This document shows, piece after piece, positions 8,470 through 22,800 of a stretch of 64,000 nucleotides of DNA. Source of the DNA: Muricea muricata (taxonomy: Eukaryota > Cnidaria > Anthozoa > Malacalcyonacea > Plexauridae); contig OY979730.1 of NCBI GenBank assembly GCA_963855995.1, positions 9,959,300 through 10,023,299 of the forward strand. The letters run 5' to 3'. Positions within the stretch are counted from its first letter, which is position 1; each line of letters begins with the position of its first letter. The notes beneath the pieces were generated by a model. The model saw nothing but the letters and a program-made list of their open reading frames with translations, did no database searches and was not told where the DNA came from. Made by a program: the position numbers and the translations under genes.

Positions 8470-9525
8470 AATTTGTGATGGAATTCATTGAAACTTGGTG
8501 GAAATGTCCAGATGACGCATTGTTTGTAAAAAAATTTAGTTCGGAGTTCTAGAAATCTATTATAGTTATGTTTCAGCTTGGCCATGGTTTTAGCCATTTG
8601 GCCTATTAATGGCTCTTTGAATGTGGTACTAGTTTTTATTCAGAACCGTTGCATTTTGCATTGAAATCAGTTAAAATTTTCCAAGCATCACTATACCGGT
8701 GGTCTCTTAAGAATAAACTAACTTTGGACACTTCTCCTTTTATTTGGAAAGGCTTATTGGGAGATACCCCTTGTCGTATTTTTTCTCCTCATTGGTAATT
8801 GTTACATAGTTGTACCTGAAATTTTGAAAATGCGCAATTTGTGATCGAATTCATTGAAACTTGGTGGAAATGTCATGATGACGCATTGTTTGTGAAAAAA
8901 CTTAGTTCGGAGTTCTAGAAATCTACTATAGTTATGTTTCAGCTTGGCCATGGTTTTACCCATTTGGCCTATTAATGGCTCTTTGTATGTGGTACTAGTT
9001 TTTATTCAGAACCATTGCATTTTGCATTGAAATCAGTTAAAATTTTCCACGCATCACTGTACCGGTGGTCTCTTAAGAATAAACTAACTTTGGACACTTC
9101 TCCTTTTATTTGGAAAGGCTTATTGGGAGATACCCCATGCTGCAACTTTTCTCCTCATTGGTAATTGTTACATAATTTTACCTGAAATTTTTAAAATGCC
9201 CAATTTGTGATGAAATTCATTGAAACTTGGTGGAAATGTCCATATGATGCATATTTTGTGAAAGAACTTAGTTCGGAGTTCTATAAATGCATTATAGTTA
9301 TGTTTCAGCTTGGCCGTGATTTTACCCATTTGACCTACCAATGGCTCTTTGTATGTGCTTCTAGTCTTTATTCAGAACCGTTGCATTTTGCATCGAAATC
9401 AGTTGAAATTTTCCATGCATCACTGTACCGCTGGTCTCTTAAGAATAAACTAACTTTGGACACTTCTCCTTTCATTTGGAAAATCTTATTAGGAGATACC
9501 CCTTGTTGTAACTTTTTTCCTCATT
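8470..9525 (+). repeat. 7-mer spaced block, copy 1
   Basis: This block recurs at 11028-12083 (spacing 2,558 bp). Shared diagnostic variants include GTAAAAAAATTTAG, TTTAGCCATTTGGCCTATTAATGG, CCAAGCATCACTATACCGG and the CCATATGATGCATATTT unit. The spacing is seven monomers less the 1-bp and 3-bp deletions that lie between the copies. Confidence 0.85.
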
Positions 9526-11027
9526 GGGAATTGTTACATAATTGTACCTTAAATTTTGAAAATGCCCAATTTGTGATGGAATTCATTGAAACTTGGTGGA
9601 AATGTCTAGATGAGACATTGTTTGTGAAAGAACTTAGTTGGTAGTTCTAGAAATGCATTATAGTTATGTTTCAGCTTGGCCACGATTTTACCCATTTGGC
9701 CTACGATTGCTCTTTGTATGTGCTTCTAGTCTTTATTCAGAACCGTTGCATTTTGCATCGAAATCAGTTGAAATTTTCCACGCATCACTGTACCGCTGGT
9801 CTCTTAAGAATAAACTAACTTTGGACACTTCTCCTTTTATTTGGAAAGGCTTATTGGGAGATACCTCTTGTTGTAACTTTTCTCCTCATTGGTAATTGTT
9901 ACATAATTGTACCTGAAATTTTTAAAATGCGCAATTTGTGATGGAATTCATTGAAACTTGGTGGAAATGTCATGATGACGCATTGTTTGTGAAAAAACTT
10001 AGTTCGGAGTTCGAGAAATCTACTATAGTTATGTTTCAGCTTGGCCATGGTTTTACCCATTTGGCCTACCAATGGCTCTTTGTATGTGGTACCAGTCTTT
10101 ATTCAGAACGTTTGCATTTTGCATCGAAATCAGTTGAAAATTTCCACGAATCACTGTCCCGCTGGTCTCTTAAGAATAAACTAACTTCCGACACTTCTCC
10201 TTTCATTTGGAAAAGCTTATTGCGAGATACCTCTTGTTGTAACTTTTCTCCTCATTGGTAATTGTCAGATAATTGTACCTGAAATTTTGAAAATGCACAA
10301 TTTGTGATGGAATTCATTGAAACTTGGTGGAAATGTCCAGATGACGCATTGTTTGTGAAAAAACTTAGTTCGGAGTTCTAGAAATCTACTATAGGTATGT
10401 TTCAGCTTGGCCATGGTTTTACCCATTTGGCCTACCAATGGCTCTTTGTATGTGGTACCAGTCTTTATTCAGAACGTTTGCATTTTGCATCGATATCAGT
10501 TGAAATTTTCCATGCATCACTGTACCGCTGGTCTCTTAAGAATAAACTAACTTTGGACACTTCTCCTTTCATTTGGAAAAGCTTATTGGGAGATACCCCT
10601 TGTTGTAACTTTTCTCATTGGTAATTGTTACATAATTGTACCTGAAATTTTTAAAATGCCCAATTTGTAATGAAATTCATTGAAACTTGGTGGAAATGTC
10701 TAGATGACGCATTGTTATTGAAAGAACTTAGTTGGTAGTTCTAGAAATGCATTATAGTTATGTTTCAGCTTGGCCGTGATTTTACCCATGTGGCCTACCA
10801 ATGGCTCTTTGTAATTGCTTCTAGTCTTTATTCAGAACCGTGGCATTTTGCATCGAAATCAGTTGAAATTTTCCACGCATCACTGTACCGCTTGTCTCTT
10901 AAGAATAAACTAACTTTGGACACTTCTCCTTTTATTTGGATAGGCTTATTAGGAGATACCTCTTGTTGTAACTTTTCTCCTCATTGGTAATTGTTAGATA
11001 ATTGTACCTGAAATTTTGAAAATGCGC

Positions 11028-12083
11028 AATTTGTGATGAAATTCATTGAAACTTGGTGGAAATGTCCAGATGACGCATTGTTTGTAAAAAAATTTAGTTC
11101 GGAGGTCTAGAAATCTATTATAGTTATGTTTCAGCTTGGCCATGGTTTTAGCCATTTGGCCTATTAATGGCTCTTTGTATGTGGTACTAGTTTTTATTCA
11201 GAACCGTTGCATTTTGCATTGAAATCAGTTAAAATTTTCCAAGCATCACTATACCGGTGGTCTCTTAAGAATAAACTAACTTTGGACACTTCTCCTTTTA
11301 TTTGGAAAGGCTTATTGGGAGATACCCCTTGTCGTATTTTTTCTCCTCATTGGTAATTGTTACATAGTTGTACCTGAAATTTTGAAAATGCGCAATTTGT
11401 GATCGAATTCATTGAAACTTGGTGGAAATGTCATGATGACGCATTGTTTGTGAAAAAACTTAGTTCGGAGTTCTAGAAATCTACTATAGTTATGTTTCAG
11501 CTTGGCCATGGTTTTACCCATTTGGCCTATTAATGGCTCTTTGTATGTGGTACTAGTTTTTATTCAGAACCATTGCATTTTGCATTGAAATCAGTTAAAA
11601 TTTTCCACGCATCACTGTACCGGTGGTCTCTTAAGAATAAACTAACTTTGGACACTTCTCCTTTTATTTGGAAAGGCTTATTGGGAGATACCCCATGCTG
11701 CAACTTTTCTCCTCATTGGTAATTGTTACATAATTTTACCTGAAATTTTTAAAATGCCCAATTTGTGATGAAATTCATTGAAACTTGGTGGAAATGTCCA
11801 TATGATGCATATTTTGTGAAAGAACTTAGTTCGGAGTTCTATAAATGCATTATAGTTATGTTTCAGCTTGGCCGTGATTTTACCCATTTGACCTACCAAT
11901 GGCTCTTTGTATGTGCTTCTAGTCTTTATTCAGAACCGTTGCATTTTGCATCGAAATCAGTTGAAATTTTCCATGCATCACTGTACCGCTGGTCTCTTAA
12001 GAATAAACTAACTTTGGACACTTCTCCTTTCATTTGGAAAATCTTATTAGGAGATACCCCTTGTTGTAACTTTTTTCCTCATT
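11028..12083 (+). repeat. 7-mer spaced block, copy 2
   Basis: Near-identical to 8470-9525. The match ends where this copy reads CATTGGTAATTG and the other CATTGGGAATTG. Confidence 0.85.
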
Positions 12084-12085
12084 GG

Positions 12086-14230
12086 TAATTGTTACATAAT
12101 TGTACCTGAAATTTTTAAAATACGCAATTTGTGATGGAATTCATTGAAACTTGGTGGAAATGTCATGATGACGCATTGTTTGTGAAAAAACTTAGTTCGG
12201 AGTTCTAGAAATCTACTATAGTTATGTTTCAGCTTGGCCATGGTTTTACCCATTTGGCCTACCAATGGCTCTTTGTATGTGGTACCAGTCTTTATTCAGA
12301 ACGTTTGCATTTTGCATCGAAATCAGTTGAAAATTTCCACGAATCACTGTCCCGCTGGTCTCTTAAGAATAAACTAACTTCCGACACTTCTCCTTTCATT
12401 TGGAAAAGCTTATTGCGAGATACCTCTTGTTGTAACTTTTCTCCTCATTGGTAATTGTCAGATAATTGTACCTGAAATTTTGAAAATGCACAATTTGTGA
12501 TGGAATTCATTGAAACTTGGTGGAAATGTCCAGATGACGCATTGTTTGTGAAAAAACTTAGTTCGGAGTTCTAGAAATCTACTATAGGTATGTTTCAGCT
12601 TGGCCATGGTTTTACCCATTTGGCCTACCAATGGCTCTTTGTATGTGGTACCAGTCTTTATTCAGAACGTTTGCATTTTGCATCGATATCAGTTGAAATT
12701 TTCCATGCATCACTGTACCGCTGGTCTCTTAAGAATAAACTAACTTTGGACACTTCTCCTTTTATTTGGAAAGGCTTATTGGGAGATACCCCTTGTCGTA
12801 TTTTTTCTCCTCATTGGTAATTGTTAGATAATTGTACCTGAAATTTTGAAAATGCCCAATTTGTGATGAAATTCATTGAAACTTGGTGGAAATGTCCAGA
12901 TGACGCATTGTTTGTAAAAAAACTTAGTTCGGAGTTCTAGAAATCTATTATAGTTATGTTTCAGCTTGGCCATGGTTTTAGCCATTTGGCCTATTAATGG
13001 CTCTTTGTATGTGGTACTAGTTTTTATTCAGAACCGTTGCATTTTGCATTGAAATCAGTTAAAATTTTCCACGCATCACTGTACCGGTGGTCTCTTAAGA
13101 ATAAACTAACTTTGGACACTTCTCCTTTTATTTGGAAAGGCTTATTGGGAGATACCCCTTGTCGTATTTTTTCTGCTCATTGGGAATTGTTACATAATTG
13201 TACCTTAAATTTTGAAAATGCCCAATTTGTGATGGAATTCATTGAAACTTGGTGGAAATGTCCAGATGACGCAATGTTTGACAAAGAACTTAGTTTGGAG
13301 TTCTAGAAATCTACTATAGTTATGTTTCAGCTTGGCCATGGTTTTACCCATTTGGCCTACCAATGGCTCTTTGTATGTGCTTCTAGTCTTTATTCAGAAC
13401 CGTTGCATTTTGCATCGAAATCAGTTGAAATTTTCCACGCATCACTGTACCGCTGGTCTCTTAAGAATAAACTAACTTTGGACACTTCTCCTTTCATTTT
13501 TAAAAGCTTATTGGGAGATACCCCATGTTGTAACTTTTTTCCTCATTGGGAATTGTTACATAATTGTACCTTAAATTTTGAAAATGCCCAATTTGTGATG
13601 GAATTCATTGAAACTTGGTGGAAATGTCTAGATGAGACATTGTTTGTGAAAGAACTTAGTTGGTAGTTCTAGAAATGCATTATAGTTATGTTTCAACTTG
13701 GCCACGATTTTACCCATTTGGCCTAACAATGGCTCTTTGTATGTGCTTCTAGTCTTTATTCAGAACCGCTGCATTTTGCATCGAAATCAGTTGAAATTTT
13801 CCACGCATCACTGTACTGCTGGTCTCTTAAGAATAAACTAACTTTGGACACTTCTCCTTTTATTTGGAAAGGCTTATTGAAAGATACCTCTTGTTGTAAC
13901 TTTTCTCCTCATTGGTAATTGTTACATAGTTGTACCTGAAATTTTGAAAATGCGCAATTTGTGATCGAATTCATTGAAACTTGGTGGAAATGTCATGATG
14001 ACGCATTGTTTGTGAAAAAACTTAGTTCGGAGTTCTAGAAATCTACTATAGTTATGTTTCAGCTTGGCCATGGTTTCACCCATTTGGCCTATTAATGGCT
14101 CTTTGTATGTGGTACTAGTTTTTATTCAGAACCATTGCATTTTGCATTGAAATCAGTTAAAATTTTCCACGCATCACTGTACCGGTGGTCTCTTAAGAAT
14201 AAACTAACTTTGGACACTTCTCCTTTTATT
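12086..14230 (+). repeat. 7-mer higher-order block, copy 1
   Basis: Matches 14647-16791 at 2,561-bp spacing (7 x 366 less one). Shared markers include AAAATACGCAATTTG at the start, the CATCGATATCAG unit, CCTTGTCGTATTTTTTCTGCTC, and GCCTAACAATGG. Copy differences I noticed are single bases, such as GCAATGTTTGAC here against GCATTGTTTGAC in copy 2. Confidence 0.88.
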
Positions 14231-14646
14231 TGGAAAGGCTTATTGGGAGATACCCCTTGTCGTATTTTTTCTCCTCATTGGTAATTGTTAGATAATTGTA
14301 CCTTAGATTTTTAAAATGCCCAATTTGTGATGGAATTCATTGAAACTTGGTGGAAATGTCTAGATGAGACATTGTTTGTGAAAGAACTTAGTTGGTAGTT
14401 CTAGAAATGCATTATAGTTATGTTTCAGCTTGGCCACGATTTTACCCATTTGGCCTACGATTGCTCTTTGTATGTGCTTCTAGTCTTTATTCAGAACCGT
14501 TGCATTTTGCATCGAAATCAGTTGAAATTTTCCACGCATCACTGTACCGCTGGTCTCTTAAGAATAAACTAACTTTGGACACTTCTCCTTTTATTTGGAA
14601 AGGCTTATTGGGAGATACCTCTTGTTGTAACTTTTCTCCTCATTGG

Positions 14647-16791
14647 TAATTGTTACATAATTGTACCTGAAATTTTTAAAATACGCAATTTGTGATGGAA
14701 TTCATTGAAGCTTGGTGGAAATGTCATGATGACGCATTGTTTGTGAAAAAACTTAGTTCGGAGTTCTAGAAATCTACTATAGTTATGTTTCAGCTTGGCC
14801 ATGGTTTTACCCATTTGGCCTACCAATGGCTCTTTGTATGTGGTACCAGTCTTTATTCAGAACGTTTGCATTTTGCATCGAAATCAGTTGAAAATTTCCA
14901 CGAATCACTGTCCCGCTGGTCTCTTAAGAATAAACTAACTTCCGACACTTCTCCTTTCATTTGGAAAAGCTTATTGCGAGATACCTCTTGTTGTAACTTT
15001 TCTCCTCATTGGTAATTGTCAGATAATTGTACCTGAAATTTTGAAAATGCACAATTTGTGATGGAATTCATTGAAACTTGGTGGAAATGTCCAGATGACG
15101 CATTGTTTGTGAAAAAACTTAGTTCGGAGTTCTAGAAATCTACTATAGGTATGTTTCAGCTTGGCCATGGTTTTACCCATTTGGCCTACCAATGGCTCTT
15201 TGTATGTGGTACCAGTCTTTATTCAGAACGTTTGCATTTTGCATCGATATCAGTTGAAATTTTCCATGCATCACTGTACCGCTGGTCTCTTAAGAATAAA
15301 CTAACTTTGGACACTTCTCCTTTTATTTGGAAAGGCTTATTGGGAGATACCCCTTGTCGTATTTTTTCTCCTCATTGGTAATTGTTAGATAATTGTACCT
15401 GAAATTTTGAAAATGCCCAATTTGTGATGAAATTCATTGAAACTTGGTGGAAATGTCCAGATGACGCATTGTTTGTAAAAAAACTTAGTTCGGAGTTCTA
15501 GAAATCTATTATAGTTATGTTTCAGCTTGGCCATGGTTTTAGCCATTTGGCCTATTAATGGCTCTTTGTATGTGGTACTAGTTTTTATTCAGAACCGTTG
15601 CATTTTGCATTGAAATCAGTTAAATTTTTCCACGCATCACTGTACCGGTGGTCTCTTAAGAATAAACTAACTTTGGACACTTCTCCTTTTATTTGGAAAG
15701 GCTTATTGGGAGATACCCCTTGTCGTATTTTTTCTGCTCATTGGGAATTGTTACATAATTGTACCTTAAATTTTGAAAATGCCCAATTTGTGATGGAATT
15801 CATTGAAACTTGGTGGAAATGTCCAGATGACGCATTGTTTGACAAAGAACTTAGTTTGGAGTTCTAGAAATCTACTATAGTTATGTTTCAGCTTGGCCAT
15901 GGTTTTACCCATTTGGCCTACCAATGGCTCTTTGTATGTGCTTCTAGTCTTTATTCAGAACCGTTGCATTTTGCATCGAAATCAGTTGAAATTTTCCACG
16001 CATCACTGTACCGCTGGTCTCTTAAGAATAAACTAACTTTGGACACTTCTCCTTTCATTTTTAAAAGCTTATTGGGAGATACCCCATGTTGTAACTTTTT
16101 TCCTCATTGGGAATTGTTACATAATTGTACCTTAAATTTTGAAAATGCCCAATTTGTGATGGAATTCATTGAAACTTGGTGGAAATGTCTAGATGAGACA
16201 TTGTTTGTGAAAGAACTTAGTTGGTAGTTCTAGAAATGCATTATAGTTATGTTTCAACTTGGCCACGATTTTACCCATTTGGCCTAACAATGGCTCTTTG
16301 TATGTGCTTCTAGTCTTTATTCAGAACCGCTGCATTTTGCATCGAAATCAGTTGAAATTTTCCACGCATCACTGTACTGCTGGTCTCTTAAGAATAAACT
16401 AACTTTGGACACTTCTTTTTTTATTTGGAAAGGCTTATTGAAAGATACCTCTTGTTGTAACTTTTCTCCTCATTGGTAATTGTTACATAGTTGTACCTGA
16501 AATTTTGAAAATGCGCAATTTGTGATCGAATTCATTGAAACTTGGTGGAAATGTCATGATGACGCATTGTTTGTGAAAAAACTTAGTTCGGAGTTCTAGA
16601 AATCTACTATAGTTATGTTTCAGCTTGGCCATGGTTTTACCCATTTGGCCTATTAATGGCTCTTTGTATGTGGTACTAGTTTTTATTCAGAACCATTGCA
16701 TTTTGCATTGAAATCAGTTAAAATTTTCCACGCATCACTGTACCGGTGGTCTCTTAAGAATAAACTAACTTTGGACACTTCTCCTTTTATT
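14647..16791 (+). repeat. 7-mer higher-order block, copy 2
   Basis: Second copy of 12086-14230. The match is lost near 16790, where this copy switches to GGAAAGCCTTATTGG and a CCATGCTGCAAC ending. Confidence 0.88.
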
Positions 16792-17619
16792 TGGAAAGCC
16801 TTATTGGGAGATACCCCATGCTGCAACTTTTCTCCTCATTGGTAATTGTTACATAATTTTACCTGAAATTTTTAAAATGCCCAATTTGTGATGAAATTCA
16901 TTGAAACTTGGTGGAAATGTCCATATGACGCATATTTTGTGAAAGAACTTAGTTCGGAGTTCTATAAATGCATTATAGTTATGTTTCAGCTTGGCCACGA
17001 TTTTACCCATTTGGCCTACCAATGGCTCTTTGTATGTGCTTCTAGTCTTTATTCAGAACCGTTGCAATTTGCATCGAAATCAGTTGAAATTTTCCACGCA
17101 CCACTGTACCGCTGGTCTCTTAAGAATAAACTAAGTTTGGACACTTCTCCTTTAATTTTGAAAGCCTTATTGGGAGATACCTCTTGTTGTAACTTTTCTC
17201 CTCATTGGTAATTGTTACATAATTGTACCTTAAATTTTGAAAATGCCCAATTTGTGATGGAATTCATTGAAACTTGGTGGAAATGTCTAGATGACGCATT
17301 GTTTGTGAAAGAACTTAGTTCGTAGATCCAGAAATGCATTATAGTTATGTTTCAGCTTGGCCACGATTTTACCCATTTTGCCTTCCAATGGCTCTTTGTA
17401 GGTGCTTCTAGTCTTTATTCAGAACCGTTGCATTTTGCATGAAAATCAGTTGAAAATTTTTACGAATCACTGTCCCGCTGGTCTCTTAAGAACAAACTAA
17501 CTTTGGACACTTCTCCTTTCATTTGGAAAAGCTTATTGGGAGATACCCCTTGTTGCAACTTTTCTCCTCATTGGTAATTGTTACATAATTGTACCTGAAA
17601 TTTTTAAAATGCCCAATTT

Positions 17620-19083
17620 GTGATGGAATTCATTGAAACTTGGTGGAAATGTCCAGATGACGCATTGTTTGATAAAGAACTTAGTTCGTAGTTCTAGAGA
17701 TGCATTATAGTTATGTTTCAGCTTGGCCGTGATTTTACCCATTTGACTTACCAATGGCTCTTTGTATGTGGTACTAGTCTTTATTCAAAACCGTTGCATT
17801 TTGCATCGAAATCAGTTAAAATATTTTGCGCATCACTGTACCGCTGGTCTCTTAAGAATAAACTAACTTTGGACACTTCTCCTTTAATTTGGAAAGCCTT
17901 ATTGGGAGATACCTCTTGTTGTAACTTTTCTCCTCATTGGTAGTTGTTACATAATTGTACCTTAAATTTTTAAAATGCCCAATTTGTGATGGAATTCATT
18001 GAAACTTATTGGAAATGTGTAGATGACGCATTGTTTGTGAAAGAACTTAGTTCGTAGTCCTAGAAATGCATTATAGTTATGTTTCAGCTCGGCCACGATT
18101 TTACCCATTTTTCCTACCATTGGCTCTTTGTATGTGCTTCTAGTCTTTATTCAAAACTGTTGCATTTTGCATCGAAATCAGTTGAAATTTTCCACGCATC
18201 ACTGTACCGCTGCTCTCTTAAGAATAAACTAACTTTGGACATTTCTCCTTTTATTTTGAAAGGCTTATTGGGAGATACCTCTTGTTGTAACTTTTCTCCT
18301 CATTGGTAATTGTTACATAATTGTACCTGAAATTTTGAAAATGCGCAATTTGTGATGGAATTCATTGAAACTTGGTGGAAATGTCCAGATGACGCATTGT
18401 TTGATAAAGAACTTAGTTCGTAGTTCTATAAATGCATTATAGTTATGTTTCAGCTTGGCCGTGATTTTACCCATTTGACTTACCAATGGCTCTTTGTATG
18501 TGGTACTAGTCTTTATTCAAAACCGTTGCATTTTGCATCGAAATCAGTTAAAATATTTTGCGCATCGCTGTACCGCTGGTCTCTTAAGAATAAACTAACT
18601 TTGGACACTTCTCCTTTAATTTGGAAAGCCTTATTGGGAGATACCTCTTGTTGTAACTTTTCTCCTCATTGGTAGTTGTTACATAATTGTACCTTAAATT
18701 TTTAAAATGCCCAATTTGTGATGGAATTCATTGAAACTTATTGGAAATGTGTAGATGACGCATTGTTTGTGAAAGAACTTAGTTCGTAGTCCTAGAAATG
18801 CATTATAGTTATGTTTCAGCTCGGCCACGATTTTACCCATTTTTCCTACCATTGGCTCTTTGTATGTGCTTCTAGTCTTTATTCAAAACTGTTGCATTTT
18901 GCATCGAAATCAGTTGAAATTTTCCACGCATCACTGTACCGCTGCTCTCTTAAGAATAAACTAACTTTGGACATTTCTCCTTTTATTTTGAAAGGCTTAT
19001 TGGGAGATACCTCTTGTTGTAACTTTTCTCCTCATTGGTAATTGTTACATAATTGTACCTGAAATTTTGAAAATGCGCAATTT
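17620..19083 (+). repeat. tandem duplication of a 732-bp dimer
   Basis: Two adjacent copies of a two-monomer unit (17620-18351 and 18352-19083). Both carry the rare AAAATATTTTGCGCATC variant in the first monomer and the CCCATTTTTCCTACCATTGG variant in the second. The corresponding place in the other 8.4-kb block (27498-28229) has a single copy, so this dimer was either duplicated after the large block copied, or lost from the other copy. Confidence 0.88.
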
Positions 19084-19858
19084 GTGATGGAATTCATTGA
19101 AACTTGGTGGAAATGTCCAGATGACGCATTGTTTGTGAAAGAACTTAGTTCAGAGTTCTATAAATGCATTATAGTTATGTTTCAGCTTGGCCGTGATTTT
19201 ACCCATTTGACCTACCAATGGCTCTTTGTATGTGCTTCTAGTCTTTATTCAGAACCGTTGCATTTTGCATCGAAATCAGTTGAAATTTTCCACGCATCAC
19301 TGTACCGCTGGTCTCTTAAGAATAAACTAACTTTGGACACTTCTCCTTTCATTTGGAAAAGCTTATTGGGAGATACCCCTTGTTGTAACTTTTTTCCTCA
19401 TTGGGAATTGTTACATAATTGTACCTTAAATTTTGAAAATGCATAATTTGTGATGGAATTCATTGAAACTTGGTGGAAATGTCTAGATGAGACATTGTTT
19501 GTGAAAGAACTTAGTTGGTAGTTCTAGAAATGCATTATAGTTATGTTTCAGCTTGGCCACGATTTTACCCATTTGGCCTACCAATGGCTCTTTGTATGTG
19601 CTTCTAGTCTTTATTCAGAACCGTTGCATTTTGCATCGAAATCAGTTGAAATTTTCCACGCATCACTGTACCGCTGGTGTCTTAAGAATAAACTAACTTT
19701 GGACACTTCTCCTTTTATTTGGAAAGGCTTATTGGGAGATACCTCTTGTTGTAACTTATCTCCTCATTGGTAATTTTTACATAATTGTACCTAAAATTTT
19801 GAAAATGCGCAATTTGTGATGGAATTCATTGAAACTTGGTGGAAATGTCATGATGACC
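19084..19858 (+). repeat. linker monomers between the 8.4-kb copies
   Basis: About two units. They match 28230-29004 at 9,146-bp spacing, including the GCTGGTGTCTTAAG and AACTTATCTCC variants, so the block homology resumes to the right of the dimer difference. Confidence 0.7.
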
Positions 19859-22800
19859 CATTGTTTGTGAAAAAACTTAGTTCGGAGTTCGAGAAATCTA
19901 CTATAGTTATGTTTCAGCTTGGCCATGGTTTTACCCATTTGGCCTACCAATGGCTCTTTGTATGTGGTACCAGTCTTTATTCAGAACGTTTGCATTTTGC
20001 ATCGAAATCAGTTGAAAATTTCCACGAATCACTGTCCCGCTGGTCTCTTAAGAATAAACTAACTTCCGACACTTCTCCTTTCATTTGGAAAAGCTTATTG
20101 CGAGATACCTCTTGTTGTAACTTTTCTCCTCATTGGTAATTGTCAGATAATTGTACCTGAAATTTTGAAAATGCACAATTTGTGATGGAATTCATTGAAA
20201 CTTGGTGGAAATGTCCAGATGACGCATTGTTTGTGAAAAAACTTAGTTCGGAGTTCTAGAAATCTACTATAGGTATGTTTCAGCTTGGCCATGGTTTTAC
20301 CCATTTGGCCTACCAATGGCTCTTTGTATGTGGTACCAGTCTTTATTCAGAACGTTTGCATTTTGCATCGATATCAGTTGAAATTTTCCATGCATCACTG
20401 TACCGCTGGTCTCTTAAGAATAAACTAACTTTGGACACTTCTCCTTTCATTTGGAAAAGCTTATTGGGAGATACCCCTTGTTGTAACTTTTCTCATTGGT
20501 AATTGTTACATAATTGTACCTGAAATTTTTAAAATGCCCAATTTGTAATGAAATTCATTGAAACTTGGTGGAAATGTCTAGATGACGCATTGTTATTGAA
20601 AGAACTTAGTTGGTAGTTCTAGAAATGCATTATAGTTATGTTTCAGCTTGGCCGTGATTTTACCCATGTGGCCTACCAATGGCTCTTTGTATTTGCTTCT
20701 AGTCTTTATTCAGAACCGTGGCATTTTGCATCGAAATCAGTTGAAATTTTCCACGCATCACTGTACCGCTTGTCTCTTAAGAATAAACTAACTTTGGACA
20801 CTTCTCCTTTTATTTGGATAGGCTTATTAGGAGATACCTCTTGTTGTAACTTTTCTCCTCATTGGTAATTGTTAGATAATTGTACCTGAAATTTTGAAAA
20901 TGCGCAATTTGTGATGAAATTCATTGAAACTTGGTGGAAATGTCCAGATGACGCATTGTTTGTAAAAAAATTTAGTTCGGAGGTCTAGAAATCTATTATA
21001 GTTATGTTTCAGCTTGGCCATGGTTTTAGCCATTTGGCCTATTAATGGCTCTTTGTATGTGGTACTAGTTTTTATTCAGAACCGTTGCATTTTGCATTGA
21101 AATCAGTTAAAATTTTCCAAGCATCACTATACCGGTGGTCTCTTAAGAATAAACTAACTTTGGACACTTCTCCTTTTATTTGGAAAGGCTTATTGGGAGA
21201 TACCCCTTGTCGTATTTTTTCTCCTCATTGGTAATTGTTACATAGTTGTACCTGAAATTTTGAAAATGCGCAATTTGTGATCGAATTCATTGAAACTTGG
21301 TGGAAATGTCATGATGACGCATTGTTTGTGAAAAAACTTAGTTCGGAGTTCTAGAAATCTACTATAGTTATGTTTCAGCTTGGCCATGGTTTTACCCATT
21401 TGGCCTATTAATGGCTCTTTGTATGTGGTACTAGTTTTTATTCAGAACCATTGCATTTTGCATTGAAATCAGTTAAAATTTTCCACGCATCACTGTACCG
21501 GTGGTCTCTTAAGAATAAACTAACTTTGGACACTTCTCCTTTTATTTGGAAAGGCTTATTGGGAGATACCCCATGCTGCAACTTTTCTCCTCATTGGTAA
21601 TTGTTACATAATTTTACCTGAAATTTTTAAAATGCCCAATTTGTGATGAAATTCATTGAAACTTGGTGGAAATGTCCATATGATGCATATTTTGTGAAAG
21701 AACTTAGTTCGGAGTTCTATAAATGCATTATAGTTATGTTTCAGCTTGGCCGTGATTTTACCCATTTGACCTACCAATGGCTCTTTGTATGTGCTTCTAG
21801 TCTTTATTCAGAACCGTTGCATTTTGCATCGAAATCAGTTGAAATTTTCCATGCATCACTGTACCGCTGGTCTCTTAAGAATAAACTAACTTTGGACACT
21901 TCTCCTTTCATTTGGAAAATCTTATTAGGAGATACCCCTTGTTGTAACTTTTTTCCTCATTGGTAATTGTTACATAATTGTACCTGAAATTTTTAAAATA
22001 CGCAATTTGTGATGGAATTCATTGAAACTTGGTGGAAATGTCATGATGACGCATTGTTTGTGAAAAAACTTAGTTCGGAGTTCTAGAAATCTACTATAGT
22101 TATGTTTCAGCTTGGCCATGGTTTTACCCATTTGGCCTACCAATGGCTCTTTGTATGTGGTACCAGTCTTTATTCAGAACGTTTGCATTTTGCATCGAAA
22201 TCAGTTGAAAATTTCCACGAATCACTGTCCCGCTGGTCTCTTAAGAATAAACTAACTTCCGACACTTCTCCTTTCATTTGGAAAAGCTTATTGCGAGATA
22301 CCTCTTGTTGTAACTTTTCTCCTCATTGGTAATTGTCAGATAATTGTACCTGAAATTTTGAAAATGCACAATTTGTGATGGAATTCATTGAAACTTGGTG
22401 GAAATGTCCAGATGACGCATTGTTTGTGAAAAAACTTAGTTCGGAGTTCTAGAAATCTACTATAGGTATGTTTCAGCTTGGCCATGGTTTTACCCATTTG
22501 GCCTACCAATGGCTCTTTGTATGTGGTACCAGTCTTTATTCAGAACGTTTGCATTTTGCATCGATATCAGTTGAAATTTTCCATGCATCACTGTACCGCT
22601 GGTCTCTTAAGAATAAACTAACTTTGGACACTTCTCCTTTTATTTGGAAAGGCTTATTGGGAGATACCCCTTGTCGTATTTTTTCTCCTCATTGGTAATT
22701 GTTAGATAATTGTACCTGAAATTTTGAAAATGCCCAATTTGTGATGAAATTCATTGAAACTTGGTGGAAATGTCCAGATGACGCATTGTTTGTAAAAAAA

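Larger units (their letters stand above)
9981..18403 (+). repeat. 8.4-kb segmental block, copy 1
   Basis: An 8,423-bp stretch that recurs with equal length at 19859-28281 (spacing 9,878 bp). It carries the same order of units, the same 3-bp deletion (TTTTCTCATTGG, about 10610 and 20488) and the same 1-bp deletion marker (14454 and 24332). Reading through, I noticed only a few base differences, for example GTAATTGCTTC against GTATTTGCTTC and CAGCTTGGCC against CAGTTTGGCC. It contains both 7-mer copies at 12086-16791. The flanking units differ at both ends. Confidence 0.92.
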
